64,000 nt of DNA from Anianabacter salinae (GCF_019061145.1 NZ_JAHQZS010000002.1:124001-188000); one strand, 5' to 3'; counted from the stretch's first letter, positions 1-8,832 are shown. Program-made: numbers and translations. Notes: generated by a model from the sequence alone, not told the origin.

Positions 1-200
1 GGCGCCACCTCGCGCGGCTTGACGCGCTGGAAGGTGTCGAAGGCAAGGTTGCGCAGGATCGAAACCGGCGTCGGGTCGAGGATGCGAATCGTCAGGAGCA
101 ATGCCAGCATGACCAGCCCGGCCATCCGGCTCCAGCCGTTCGAAATCAGATTTCGGCCCACGCGACCGTCCCTCGCCCATCCATTTACCCAGCGTTTCAC
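1..200 (-). CDS. CHASE2-domain protein, probable adenylate/guanylate cyclase (5' end only)
   Basis: Only the first 66 codons are inside the window; the gene runs off the left edge. Reading the minus strand from a GTG at 200 gives an open frame with a basic N-terminus, one hydrophobic segment (about residues 27-42) and then the signature LRNLAFDTFQRVKPRE, typical of the start of a CHASE2 extracellular sensor domain. CHASE2 proteins in this family usually carry a C-terminal class III nucleotide cyclase domain, sometimes a kinase or GGDEF domain; that part is not visible, so the output is inferred. The gene is divergent from the FecR-domain protein, a common pairing. The start codon is uncertain. 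Confidence 0.72.
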   Translation of the reverse strand, partial: MKRWVNGWARDGRVGRNLISNGWSRMAGLVMLALLLTIRILDPTPVSILRNLAFDTFQRVKPREVA

Positions 201-331
201 AAGCGATTGAGGCGGGTAAAGGGAAGAACCGACGCACGCGAAAGAATTGTGCAAGCGTGATGCGCTTCGCTTTGTTTGAAACGCAATTATGCGGTAATGT
301 TGCCAGATTGCTGGGGAAAGCTGATCTCATC

Positions 332-2998
332 ATGAAGACATTCATCAACCCGGGGGCGGGACCTGTCGACATTGTGCTGATGGCCAATGCCGAAGGCGTC
401 ACCGTGCCGGAAGCCAGTCTTCTGTTTCGGGCCGCGTTCACCCGCGACGGCCCGGATCTTGTGCTTGAAAATCCCGGTCATTCGGACATCCGCATCGTCG
501 GCTATTTCTCGGCGCCGGAACCTGCCGATCTGGTGACAAGCGATGGCGCGGTGCTGCGCGGTCCTGTGGTCGAACGGCTGGCGGGCCCCGAGGCGCCGGG
601 CCAGTATGCGCAGGCCGGGGCTATTCAGGGTGCCAACCCCATCGGACAGGTCGAGACGATCAATGGCGACGGCTCCGTGCAACGCGCCGATGGCACGGTC
701 GAGAACCTGTCGCTTGGCACGCTGGTCTACGAGAATGACGTGGTGCAGACCGGAAACGGCGCGACCGTCGCGATCACCTTTGTCGATGGCACGATCTTCT
801 CGCTGGCCTCGGGCTCGCGGATGCTGCTGGACGAATTGATCTACGATCCCGACGGCAGCGACAATTCGGGCGTGTTCAACCTGATCGAGGGCAGCTTCGT
901 CTTTATCGCGGGGCAGGCGGCCAAGACCGGCGGGATGGAGGTCAACACTCCCACCGCCACCATGGGCATCCGCGGCACCACCGTGAAGGTCGATATTCAA
1001 ACCGTCAACGGCGTGACCGAGGTCATGGTGTCGCTGAACACCGACCCCGATGGCGGTGTCGGGTCGATCGAATTGCGCGATCTCGACGGCAATCTCATTG
1101 CCACGATCACCGCGACAGATACGGCTTGGGTCGTCTCACCGATCGAGGGCGAAACCCGAGAGATCGCGCGCGATCCCGGCGATCTGGCGAATGATGCCGA
1201 CCTGCTGTCCGAGGCGCTGACTGCCTTCCAGCTTGCGACCCAGCGGTTCGGGCAATCTGGCACCTTCATCACGCTGGATGGCAACGCAGGAGACGGGCCC
1301 GCGACGCCGCCCCCGATCGAGGATATCGGCGAGCCGCCCCCGCCGCCCCCGCCGCCCGCCGATGATCTGAACGACGGCGGCGGCGATGACGACAGCGATG
1401 GCGGGCAGGGCGGCGACACCGTCATCAACGTGAACGATGCACCCGTTGGCACCGACTTTGTCCTTGCGATGAACGAGGACACGACCGCGCGAGGGCAGCT
1501 AGCCGCGACCGACGCGGACGGTGATGCGCTGTCCTTTGCGCTGGCGCAGGGCGCTGCCAGCGGTCTTGTCGTGCTGCAGTCCAACGGCGCGTTCACCTAT
1601 ACGCCGAATGCCGACTTCCAGGGCACCGACAGCTTTACCTACACCGTCAGCGACGGCGAGTTGACCGACACGCGCACGGTGACGTTCACCGTAGCCGGGG
1701 TCAACGACGCGCCTGTGGCGCAGGATGTGACGCTGACCCCCACAGGGGACGCGATCGAGAATGCAGGGTTCGACGATGGCCTTCAGGGCTGGAGCGTCGA
1801 GAACACGTTTCGGGTCGAGGGGGCGACTTCCAGCAGCAGCACGTCGACAGCCAACCTGAACGGCAGCGTGACGGCGCTTGGCAACGCCGCGCCTGCGGGG
1901 GACGATATCACAGCGGCCTCCCTGACGATTGGCGGTTCGGTGTCTTCGCAGTCCACAGGATACGGCCCGCTTCTGGTCAGTTCGGGATTTACCGTCGCGG
2001 ATGGAGAGGCGATTTCGATCGTCTATCAGCTTGACGCCACCGGCGGATCAGGCGACCGCGATGCGGGCCGGATGCGCGTCTACTTGCGCGACGCCGAGAC
2101 CGACGCGTTCGTGACCGAGTTGTTCACAGACTCTGCCGCGCTTGGGACCACGCAAGGCATCGAGACGTTCAACGGCACCATCGCCGAAGGCGGCACCTAT
2201 GAATTGGTGTACGAAGTCGGCTCGCAAGATTCGACCGGCGGGCTCGTGATCGGGAGCGTGCTTCGCGTCTACTCGGTAAGCGTCGAGGGCGGGGTCGGCG
2301 AAGGGTCGTCGCGCAGCTTCGACGCATCCAAGTTCCTTGCCGGTGCAACGGATGTCGAAGGGGACACGCTGTCTCTTGCCTCTGTCTCGGCCTTCAGCGC
2401 GAATGGCGCGCGCGTGTCCATCGTCGGGGGACAAGTCGTCTACGATTCCGCGACACTGTGCGTGGACCTCGAGGCCGGTCAGACCCTGACCGATACCTTC
2501 ACCTACCGCATCTCGGACGGGAACGGAGGTTTCGACACCGCTACGGCGACCGTTACTGTTGCGGGTAGCGATTCCGCGGCCGGCGCCTTCTTTTCATCCG
2601 ACCTGATCGAGACGTTCGGCGCGGAAACACTGCTTGGCAGCGGGCCGCTCGACCTTCAAAACGGCGAGACGGACGACCTTACGCTTTCGGCGGCGGATGT
2701 CTTCTGCGTGTCGGATTCGGACAGCGAAGACGGGCTTTTCGAGGCGCTGGAGGCGGGAATTCGGGCGCTGCGGATCAAGGGCGACCCCGACCAGCCGCAA
2801 TCCGAACAGGCGGGCGACAGCATCACCTTGCAGAACGAGGACGGGCTTGGCTTCGTGCGCGGGGCCGAGGGGGACGACCCTGCGGGCTACAATGTCTATG
2901 ACCTTGTCCAGACCACCGGCGGCATGTCCGAGATCATCGCGCGGATCGCGGTGGACGAGGATATTTCGGTCGCCGTGGCTCAGGCCAACGTCGCCTAG
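332..2998 (+). CDS. FecR-domain protein with cadherin-like (VCBS-type) repeats, probable surface or secreted adhesin
   Basis: The product has 888 residues from the ATG at 332. The frame is open from a GTG at 257, but 332 begins the conserved MKTFINPG-type N-terminus. A FecR-like beta domain lies at about residues 105-230 (key segment NTPTATMGIRGTT). A Pro/Asp-rich linker at about 330-365 contains eight consecutive prolines. A cadherin/VCBS-type module (VNDAP to VNDAP, with TYTVSDG) follows at about 370-465, then a jelly-roll-like region and a second TYRISDG module near 780. There is no classical signal peptide. FecR here is unlikely to be an anti-sigma regulator; in alphaproteobacteria this layout goes with very large surface proteins. 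Its stop codon overlaps the stop of the convergent DUF3307 gene on a shared CTAG. Confidence 0.75.
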   Translation: MKTFINPGAGPVDIVLMANAEGVTVPEASLLFRAAFTRDGPDLVLENPGHSDIRIVGYFSAPEPADLVTSDGAVLRGPVVERLAGPEAPGQYAQAGAIQGANPIGQVETINGDGSVQRADGTVENLSLGTLVYENDVVQTGNGATVAITFVDGTIFSLASGSRMLLDELIYDPDGSDNSGVFNLIEGSFVFIAGQAAKTGGMEVNTPTATMGIRGTTVKVDIQTVNGVTEVMVSLNTDPDGGVGSIELRDLDGNLIATITATDTAWVVSPIEGETREIARDPGDLANDADLLSEALTAFQLATQRFGQSGTFITLDGNAGDGPATPPPIEDIGEPPPPPPPPADDLNDGGGDDDSDGGQGGDTVINVNDAPVGTDFVLAMNEDTTARGQLAATDADGDALSFALAQGAASGLVVLQSNGAFTYTPNADFQGTDSFTYTVSDGELTDTRTVTFTVAGVNDAPVAQDVTLTPTGDAIENAGFDDGLQGWSVENTFRVEGATSSSSTSTANLNGSVTALGNAAPAGDDITAASLTIGGSVSSQSTGYGPLLVSSGFTVADGEAISIVYQLDATGGSGDRDAGRMRVYLRDAETDAFVTELFTDSAALGTTQGIETFNGTIAEGGTYELVYEVGSQDSTGGLVIGSVLRVYSVSVEGGVGEGSSRSFDASKFLAGATDVEGDTLSLASVSAFSANGARVSIVGGQVVYDSATLCVDLEAGQTLTDTFTYRISDGNGGFDTATATVTVAGSDSAAGAFFSSDLIETFGAETLLGSGPLDLQNGETDDLTLSAADVFCVSDSDSEDGLFEALEAGIRALRIKGDPDQPQSEQAGDSITLQNEDGLGFVRGAEGDDPAGYNVYDLVQTTGGMSEIIARIAVDEDISVAVAQANVA

Positions 2999-3375
2999 AA
3001 CGCCAGCGCGACGCCGATCATCAACACATAGGTCAGCTGGTGCGCCAGCTGATCGAGCCCGAACAGCGACCAGTAGGCCTTGTCCTGAATGGTCAGGCCA
3101 AGCCGCTTGCTGACGACTTCCTTCATGAAGTCGACGTGATAATGGATCACGAATTCGCCCACGCAGATCGCAAGGGACAGCAGCGGCGCAAACCCGGCGA
3201 CCACGAGGATCGGCAGCGACATGGCGGCATGAACACCGGCGTGCTGGATGCCGCCGGGATGCCCGTAGCGCCCCTTGTTCTGGACCATATAGAGGGTCTG
3301 GAACTGATAGTCCGCCAGGAAATGCTTGATAAGAAGCGCGGCCGTCAGCGCCAGATAATAGGTCTCGTTGGTCAT
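2995..3375 (-). CDS. DUF3307 family small membrane protein
   Basis: This 126-residue protein has about three or four hydrophobic segments and the conserved DUF3307 features: an N-terminal KHFLADYQFQT segment, then GHPGGIQHAGVHA, and a C-terminal FGLDQLAHQLTY motif. His and Asp residues cluster near the membrane boundaries. The family's function is unknown. It may share a transcript with the SulP gene upstream (79 bases away, same strand). The start ATG at 3375 follows an AAAGGG ribosome-binding site. It is convergent with the FecR gene and both stops use one palindromic CTAG. Confidence 0.85.
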   Translation of the reverse strand: MTNETYYLALTAALLIKHFLADYQFQTLYMVQNKGRYGHPGGIQHAGVHAAMSLPILVVAGFAPLLSLAICVGEFVIHYHVDFMKEVVSKRLGLTIQDKAYWSLFGLDQLAHQLTYVLMIGVALAF

Positions 3376-3454
3376 GGGACCCTTTCGAGGTCTCTGCTCA
3401 TGGCAGCGCTTCGCCCGCCGCGCCGTTCCATGTGCCCGTCCGCCGCGCCCTGCG

Positions 3455-5653
3455 TCAAGCCAGATCGCGCAACATGAGTGTGGTTCTGCTCAGCTTCTCG
3501 GCGAGTGTGATCGCAATGAGCTTGTGCCACGCCGCCAGTTCGGGTGTACCCGCCATCGCGGATTCCAGTTCTGCGGGATCAACGACATACACCGTGCTGT
3601 CCACCTCGGCGACGACATCGGCGGTGCGGGCAAGCCCCGTATAGCTGGCGATCTCGCCCACCAGCGCCCCGGCACGAAGCGAGCGCACGCGCAACATCTT
3701 GCCATCGGCCAGCGGGGCATAGATGCCAAGGCGCCCCTCGTCGATCAGATAGATCTCTCCGGTGGTCTGGCCGTGGGTGATGATGCGGTCTCCGGCGCGG
3801 ATGCTGCGCCGGGTCATCAGCGCCATCAGCGCGTCCGTGATGGCGGCATCGCCGAGGATCGCGGTCAGCGCGCTTTGCGCGGTCTCCTCGTCTGCCTGGG
3901 GCGGCGTGGCAAGGATGCGCTCTTCTGCGCTGGCCAGCGCCTCGTCTGCGGTGCCCGCGCGGACAAGCGCCGGAGTGCCGGGCAGGGCAAGACCCTGCCG
4001 GTCCAGCGCCTCGGCGACTTCGGGCCGGGCGGCGGCGATCACGACCTGCGCGCCGCGCGCCTCTGCCAGATGCTCGACCTTGCCAAGCGCGGCAAGAGCG
4101 GCCGAGTCGACGCCGCGCACCCGCTGGAAATCCAGGATGACGATGCGGACATCGTGCCGCGTGGCCAGCAGGGTGCGGATCTCGGCGACCAGCTGTTCGG
4201 TCGAGCCGAAGAACAGGAACCCGTCCAGGCGCAGGGTCACGACCTGTCCGGCCTGACGGTCGAGGCGGCGGGTTTCGGCAGGACCGCGATCGACCGCGCT
4301 GCGGCGGGCCGACAGATCGCTGATCTGCGTCACGACCGGCAGTCGCCCGTAGCTGAAGGCAAAGATCATCGACGCGGCAAGAACGCCGACAGCGATGGCC
4401 TCCAGCACGCCGAACAGCACCGAGATCAGGACGATGGCGCCCGCGAGCAGCCAGTCGGGCAAGGTCTGGCGCGGACGCTGCCAGACGAACCAGCGCGCCA
4501 GGATGCCCGCGCCGATATACAGCAGCAGGCCGCTCGACAGAAAGCCGGGCACGAAGGCGATGATGTCGCCGACCAGGAAGAACCCCACCGTCAGCATCCC
4601 GATGACCCCGAAGGCCAGCGCCTTGTGGTTCGCGCCCATATCCTGCGCGGTGATCGTGGTGGTCGAGGACGGATAGCCGATGGTGCCGCCCACGGCGCCA
4701 AGGGCAATGTTGGTCACGCCGGAAACCTTGAGGGTGCGCGCGGTGTCAAGGTCACGCCGCAGCGCAAGCTCGATCCCGGTCAGGTTCAGCGCCAGTCCCA
4801 GCACAGAGATCATCGCCGCGGCAAGGATGTTGGGAAGTGCGGCGCGGACGAAATCCCAGTCGATGGCGGCCAGCATCGCGGGCGACGGGGCAACCGCGCT
4901 GATGCCCTGGGGGCTGTAAGGCAAGAGGCCAAGCGCGCGCGCCTCGGGCAGGTCGATGCCCTTGGCCGACAGGACGGTGTAGAACAGGGCAATGCCGCCG
5001 ATGATGGCGAACACCAACCCGCGCTCCCTGAGCAGTCGGTAGGCGAGCCCGAGGACCAGCCCGAAGCCAAGCGTCAGGAACAGCGGGGAATGGGTGCTGG
5101 GGGACACGCTTACCAGCGCGGCAAGGTTCCTGTCGGCTGCGGGCAAGGCCCCGATGATCGCCGCCAGCATCAACAGCGCGCCGGTTGCCGCCAGGAACCC
5201 CGCCGACACCGGATAGGGCATCAGCCGGATCATCCGGTCAAGCCGCAGATAGGCCAGAGCCAGCATCGCGACGCCCGTCAGGACCGAGGTCAGGCCCAGA
5301 AGCGCGAAGGCAGTGGCATTCGCCGTGAAGGTCGCCTCGGGCGTGGCGGGCAGCGCGGAGAGCGCAAAGAAGAACGGCAGCAACACCGCAAAGGGCGCTT
5401 GCTGCACCGCGCCGATCACCGGCCAGTTGCTGCGCCCGGTCGCAACCATCGAGACCGTGGCCAGCAGGCTGGCCATCACCATCAGCATGGTGCCCGCTGC
5501 GGCCCCCGCCGCCAGCGTTCCGGCAAAGATCACCGTCGCCATCGCGACGGCGCGCCCAACAAGGTCGAAGCCGACGATCATGCCGACCGCGGCCGAGCGT
5601 GCGGGATGGGCCGACCCTTTCGGGTTGGCCGCAAGGGCTGCGGCGTTGGTCAA
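3455..5653 (-). CDS. SulP-family anion transporter with STAS and cyclic-nucleotide-binding domains
   Basis: The 732-residue protein probably imports sulfate or another inorganic anion, or bicarbonate. About 10-12 membrane segments fill residues 15-420 (SulP core), a STAS domain follows at about 445-560 (RIVILDFQRVRGVD around the usual phospho-site), and a cyclic-nucleotide-binding fold occupies about 600-715. The phosphate-binding cassette reads GEIASYTGLARTADV and keeps the Gly-Glu and an Arg, so ligand binding is plausible. The start is a TTG at 5653 whose TTGA overlaps the stop of the upstream cNMP-binding gene, indicating translational coupling. SulP-STAS-cNMP fusions are known, but the ligand here is unproven. 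Confidence 0.88.
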   Translation of the reverse strand: MTNAAALAANPKGSAHPARSAAVGMIVGFDLVGRAVAMATVIFAGTLAAGAAAGTMLMVMASLLATVSMVATGRSNWPVIGAVQQAPFAVLLPFFFALSALPATPEATFTANATAFALLGLTSVLTGVAMLALAYLRLDRMIRLMPYPVSAGFLAATGALLMLAAIIGALPAADRNLAALVSVSPSTHSPLFLTLGFGLVLGLAYRLLRERGLVFAIIGGIALFYTVLSAKGIDLPEARALGLLPYSPQGISAVAPSPAMLAAIDWDFVRAALPNILAAAMISVLGLALNLTGIELALRRDLDTARTLKVSGVTNIALGAVGGTIGYPSSTTTITAQDMGANHKALAFGVIGMLTVGFFLVGDIIAFVPGFLSSGLLLYIGAGILARWFVWQRPRQTLPDWLLAGAIVLISVLFGVLEAIAVGVLAASMIFAFSYGRLPVVTQISDLSARRSAVDRGPAETRRLDRQAGQVVTLRLDGFLFFGSTEQLVAEIRTLLATRHDVRIVILDFQRVRGVDSAALAALGKVEHLAEARGAQVVIAAARPEVAEALDRQGLALPGTPALVRAGTADEALASAEERILATPPQADEETAQSALTAILGDAAITDALMALMTRRSIRAGDRIITHGQTTGEIYLIDEGRLGIYAPLADGKMLRVRSLRAGALVGEIASYTGLARTADVVAEVDSTVYVVDPAELESAMAGTPELAAWHKLIAITLAEKLSRTTLMLRDLA

Positions 5654-6348
5654 ATCTCGCTGGCCCCCGCGCCGCGCGCATTGCTGGCCATCAGCTTGCG
5701 GGCGGTATCCTCGGTCATGCGCGAATCGAGCGCGCCGCGGATCTCGGACGCGCTGTCCCGCAGTCGGCGCAGGGCGGCGCTCGAGATGGCGAACAGCCGC
5801 GCGGGGCGGGTCAGGTTGACGGACGCGCTTGCAGGTCCCTCGCGCAGGGCGCCGATCTCGCCGACAAAGCCGCCGTCGATGGTGGCAACGATGCGCGTGT
5901 CCACGCGCACCTCGGCCTCACCGCTCATCAAGAAATACAGCGTGCCGACCGGTTTGCCCTCTTCGGTCAGGGTCATGCCCGGTTCGCCGTCGATCCAGGC
6001 GCCATGGTCCATGAACCGGCGCTGATGCTCGCTGCGCAGGTCCGGCAGCAGCGCGTTCAGAAGCGCGGTTTCCTCGGCGGTAAAGCGGATGCGCCGGTTC
6101 GCCAGATAGAGCCGGGCAAGGCCGTAGAGGCTGATCGCGGCAAAACTGACCTGCACCACCATGGCCGAGAGGTTGAAATCCCTCTGAAGGCTGGCCATGA
6201 TCAGAAGAGCGGCGCACAGGTTGAAGGCGGCATAGGCATAGCCGTCGCCCCGAATGAACCCTGCCATCAGCGCGGCATAAGCCCCAAGATAGGCGATCGC
6301 GCCGATCAATCCGATAAATTCGAGCGTCCAGCCGAGACCGACGAACAT
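5650..6348 (-). CDS. membrane protein with C-terminal cyclic-nucleotide-binding fold
   Basis: The 232-residue product starts at the ATG at 6348, preceded by GGGGA; an in-frame TTG at 6372 is less likely. Three or four N-terminal hydrophobic helices (about residues 5-90) are followed by a linker and a cyclic-nucleotide-binding domain (about 115-215). Its cassette reads GEIGALREGPASASV: the Gly-Glu is present but the usual phosphate-binding Arg is not, so it may bind poorly or be a structural partner. The layout resembles Popeye-like membrane cNMP proteins. It is translationally coupled to the SulP transporter, suggesting that it regulates or assembles with that transporter. Confidence 0.75.
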   Translation of the reverse strand: MFVGLGWTLEFIGLIGAIAYLGAYAALMAGFIRGDGYAYAAFNLCAALLIMASLQRDFNLSAMVVQVSFAAISLYGLARLYLANRRIRFTAEETALLNALLPDLRSEHQRRFMDHGAWIDGEPGMTLTEEGKPVGTLYFLMSGEAEVRVDTRIVATIDGGFVGEIGALREGPASASVNLTRPARLFAISSAALRRLRDSASEIRGALDSRMTEDTARKLMASNARGAGASEI

Positions 6349-6475
6349 TGAAATCCCCGAGCTCGCCCGCAAAATCGGGCGACATGACCGGCCCCCAAGG
6401 ACCGCCGTGCTTGAAATCCTTGCCGTACCGATTTCCCCAAACCGGCGCAGAACATTCCGAAGTTGTCACAGCTTT

Positions 6476-6502
6476 GCCTGCCCGTGGCAAGCACGGGCAG
6501 GC
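6476..6502 (-). terminator. perfect 11-bp hairpin after the aminotransferase gene
   Basis: GCCTGCCCGTG (6476-6486) and CACGGGCAGGC (6492-6502) are perfect inverted repeats around a five-base loop. The element lies 38 bases past the aminotransferase stop and before the divergent promoter of the cNMP-protein gene. No strong T-run follows on either strand, so it may be a stabilising or Rho-assisted 3' end rather than a classical intrinsic terminator. Confidence 0.5.
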
Positions 6503-6539
6503 CGATCACTCTGTTCCGATTGAAGAAACCGCGTGGCGA

Positions 6540-7892
6540 TCAGATCGCGGCAAAGCCCTTGTCGAGCGCGCCAAGGATGATGTCGACGTCGGCGGCGGTC
6601 AGGACCAGCGGCGGCGACATGATGACGTTGTTGCCCGAGACGCGGACCATGGCCCCCGCCTTGTAGGTTTCTTCCTGCAAGGCGGCGATGCTGGCCTTGT
6701 CGATGGGCGTCTTGGCGGCGCGGTCCGACACCAGTTCCATCGCGCACATCAGGCCATGCCCGCCGCGCACATCGCCGACGATGTCGTATTTCGCCGCAAG
6801 GGCTTGAAGCCCCTGATAAAGCTGGCGCCCCCGCTCGCCCGCGTTCGTCGCCACATCCAGCCGCTCCGTTTCGGCAAGGCAGGCGACCGCAGCCGCCGCG
6901 CCGACCGGGTGCCCGGAATAGGTATAGCCGTGGCCGATGGATGCCGCGCCGGTGGTGTCGTTCTCGAACACTTCAGCCACCTTGTCGGCGATCATCACCG
7001 CGCCGAAGGGGAAATAGCCGTTTGTGATCGCCTTGGCGGTCGTCATCATGTCGGGCTTCACGCCCCAATGGCGCGAGCCGGTCCAGTCGCCGGTGCGTCC
7101 GAAGGCGGTGATGACCTCGTCCGCGATCAGAAGGATGCCGTGGCGGTCGCAGATGTCACGGACGCCGGGCATGAAGGAATGGTGCGGCGGGATCACGCCG
7201 CCCGCGCCCAGCACCGGCTCCATGATGAAGGCGGCGATGGTCTTGGCGCCCTGGAACGCGATCTCGTCCTCGATGGCCTGCAGGCACAGTTGTGCCAGCT
7301 TCTCGGGTCCGGTCTCGTTGAACGGGTTGCGGTAAGTGTAGGGCGCGGGCGTGTGGAAGCAGCCGGGCAGAAGTGGCTCATAGGCGGTGCGGAAGTTGGC
7401 GTTGCCGTTGACTGACGCGGCGCCGAAATGGGTGCCGTGGTAGCCCTTTTTCAGCGACAGGAACTTGGTGCGCCCTTCCTGCCCGCGCAGCTTGTGATAC
7501 TGCCGCGCCAGCCGCAGCGCGGTTTCCACGCTGTCCCCGCCGCCAGAGGTGAAGAACGACCGCGTCAGCCCGTCGGGCGCGAAAAAGGCGTGCAGCGCCT
7601 CGGCGCATTCGATCAGCACGTCGTTGGTGGTGCCGCGAAAGGCGGAATAGTACGGCAGGCGGTGCAGCTGCGCGCTGATCGCGGCGATGATCGGCTCGCA
7701 GGAAAAGCCGAGGTTCACGTTCCACAGGCCGCCGACACCGTCGACAACCTCGTGCCCGTCGATATCGACGATCCGCACGCCATGCGCCTCGGTGATGATC
7801 GTCGGCGGATGCGCCTGCATGTCGGCGGGGTGCGCCATCGGATGCCAGAGGTGGCGGGCGTTCATTTCCTTGAGGAAGTTGGAATCTTTCAT
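6540..7892 (-). CDS. class III PLP-dependent omega-aminotransferase
   Basis: The 450-residue enzyme belongs to the aspartate aminotransferase family protein/omega-transaminase group (beta-alanine, taurine or putrescine:pyruvate type). Visible hallmarks are SGGGDSVETALRLAR (PLP phosphate site, about residue 117), Asp258 in LLIADEVITAFGRTG, and Lys287 in TTAKAITNG, the expected Schiff-base lysine. The true amino donor cannot be read from the sequence. It is only 12 bases downstream of the IclR regulator on the same strand, so the two are probably co-transcribed, divergent from the tctCBA transporter. That layout suggests a shared role in using an amino or organic acid. Confidence 0.88.
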   Translation of the reverse strand: MKDSNFLKEMNARHLWHPMAHPADMQAHPPTIITEAHGVRIVDIDGHEVVDGVGGLWNVNLGFSCEPIIAAISAQLHRLPYYSAFRGTTNDVLIECAEALHAFFAPDGLTRSFFTSGGGDSVETALRLARQYHKLRGQEGRTKFLSLKKGYHGTHFGAASVNGNANFRTAYEPLLPGCFHTPAPYTYRNPFNETGPEKLAQLCLQAIEDEIAFQGAKTIAAFIMEPVLGAGGVIPPHHSFMPGVRDICDRHGILLIADEVITAFGRTGDWTGSRHWGVKPDMMTTAKAITNGYFPFGAVMIADKVAEVFENDTTGAASIGHGYTYSGHPVGAAAAVACLAETERLDVATNAGERGRQLYQGLQALAAKYDIVGDVRGGHGLMCAMELVSDRAAKTPIDKASIAALQEETYKAGAMVRVSGNNVIMSPPLVLTAADVDIILGALDKGFAAI

Positions 7893-7904
7893 CTCTGCGG
7901 CCTT

Positions 7905-8696
7905 TCAGTCGGTGGGTTCGGGCACGGGGGGCGGGGGCGTGTCTTGCAAGAGGGGGGAAGCGCCCCAGAGCGCGCCAAGCGCCGGGGCCGTGTCGGTCAG
8001 CGCCTGCGCGATGCGCGCGCGCAAGGCATCGGTCATGCGCGACACCGGCGTTGCGACGGCCAGCGCGCCCGTCACACTGCCATCGGCGGCGAACAGCGGC
8101 ACCGCCAGCGACGAGACATCGGCCTCGAAGCCGCCGGTGGACACCGCGATGCCGCTTGCGCGGACCTGGGACAGCGCCGCCCGGATGCGCGCGGCATCGG
8201 TCTGGGTCGCGGCCGTGAACCCGGCAAGCGGCGGCGTCAGCAGGGCCTCGCGCCGGTCCGGCGGCAGGTAGGCCAGCACGGCCAATCCCGAAGCTGTGGC
8301 ATGGAACGGCAGGACGGCGGCGTCTTCCATCCGCACGCTGGTGCCGTGGGCGTCGGCGTAGGTGAAGGCATAGGTGCCCAGCTTGCCGCCCTCGAGGAAG
8401 GACAGGTGCACCGTCTCGCCCGTGCGGTCGCTGAGGCGTTGCAGAAGCGGCATCGCGGCGGCGCGCAGCGGCACCGTCGCCTCGCGCAGGGCGGCCAGAC
8501 GCAAGACGGCGGGGCCGATCCGGTAGGCGCGCGTGCCGGTCTGCTCCAAAAGCCCCTCTGCCTGCAATTCGCTCACCATGCGGTAGACCGTTGCCTTGTT
8601 CATGCCCGACAGCCGCGCCAGGTCGCTCAGCCCGATCTCGGGGCGGGCGAGGGTGAACAGATCAAGCAAAGACAGGGCCTTGGCGACGGTGCCCAT
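7905..8696 (-). CDS. IclR-family transcriptional regulator
   Basis: The 263-residue protein starts at the ATG at 8696 (MGTVAKALSLLDLF, AGAGG upstream). The longer open frame back to a TTG at 8798 runs through a likely promoter/operator and looks non-coding. The N-terminal winged helix-turn-helix (LSDLARLSGMNKATVYRMVSEL, about residues 24-45) is typical of IclR, followed by the GAF-like effector domain with FHATASGLAVLA. It sits between the aminotransferase and the divergent tctCBA genes and probably controls one or both in response to a small organic acid. Confidence 0.9.
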   Translation of the reverse strand: MGTVAKALSLLDLFTLARPEIGLSDLARLSGMNKATVYRMVSELQAEGLLEQTGTRAYRIGPAVLRLAALREATVPLRAAAMPLLQRLSDRTGETVHLSFLEGGKLGTYAFTYADAHGTSVRMEDAAVLPFHATASGLAVLAYLPPDRREALLTPPLAGFTAATQTDAARIRAALSQVRASGIAVSTGGFEADVSSLAVPLFAADGSVTGALAVATPVSRMTDALRARIAQALTDTAPALGALWGASPLLQDTPPPPVPEPTD

Positions 8697-8771
8697 GGGG
8701 CGGGGGACCTCTTGTTCAGGGCGCGGGGCGGGCGCGGAGATGCGCCTGCATTTAACGCGTTCACCTTTTCG

Positions 8772-8832
8772 TTGACAGATCGACGCGGGCTCTGTCAATC
8801 TGAATTAGAACCAAAGGTTCAAATAATGAACC
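8772..8832. promoter_or_regulatory. IclR/tctC divergent promoter region with nested inverted repeats
   Basis: Two dyads are visible. TTGACAGA (8772-8779) pairs with TCTGTCAA (8791-8798); both arms contain a -35-like TTGACA, one on each strand. Further right, three GAACC/GGTTC half-sites alternate (8808-8812, 8816-8820, 8828-8832), giving GAACC-AAA-GGTTC and GGTTC-N7-GAACC. Such half-site arrays are typical of IclR-type operators. Which dyad the adjacent regulator uses is inference. Confidence 0.5.

Noticed and set aside
1333-1358. CCG/CCC-rich tract in the FecR gene
   Set aside because: Encodes the polyproline linker in frame; no need to invoke a separate repeat element.
3368-6025. 885-residue plus-strand open frame
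   Set aside because: Antisense shadow of the SulP and cNMP-protein genes. Its product is low-complexity (Arg/Gly/Gln-rich) with no domain logic.
8697-8798. N-terminal extension of the IclR regulator from a TTG
   Set aside because: The extension lies over the divergent promoter dyad and is not IclR-like; ATG 8696 fits the family start.
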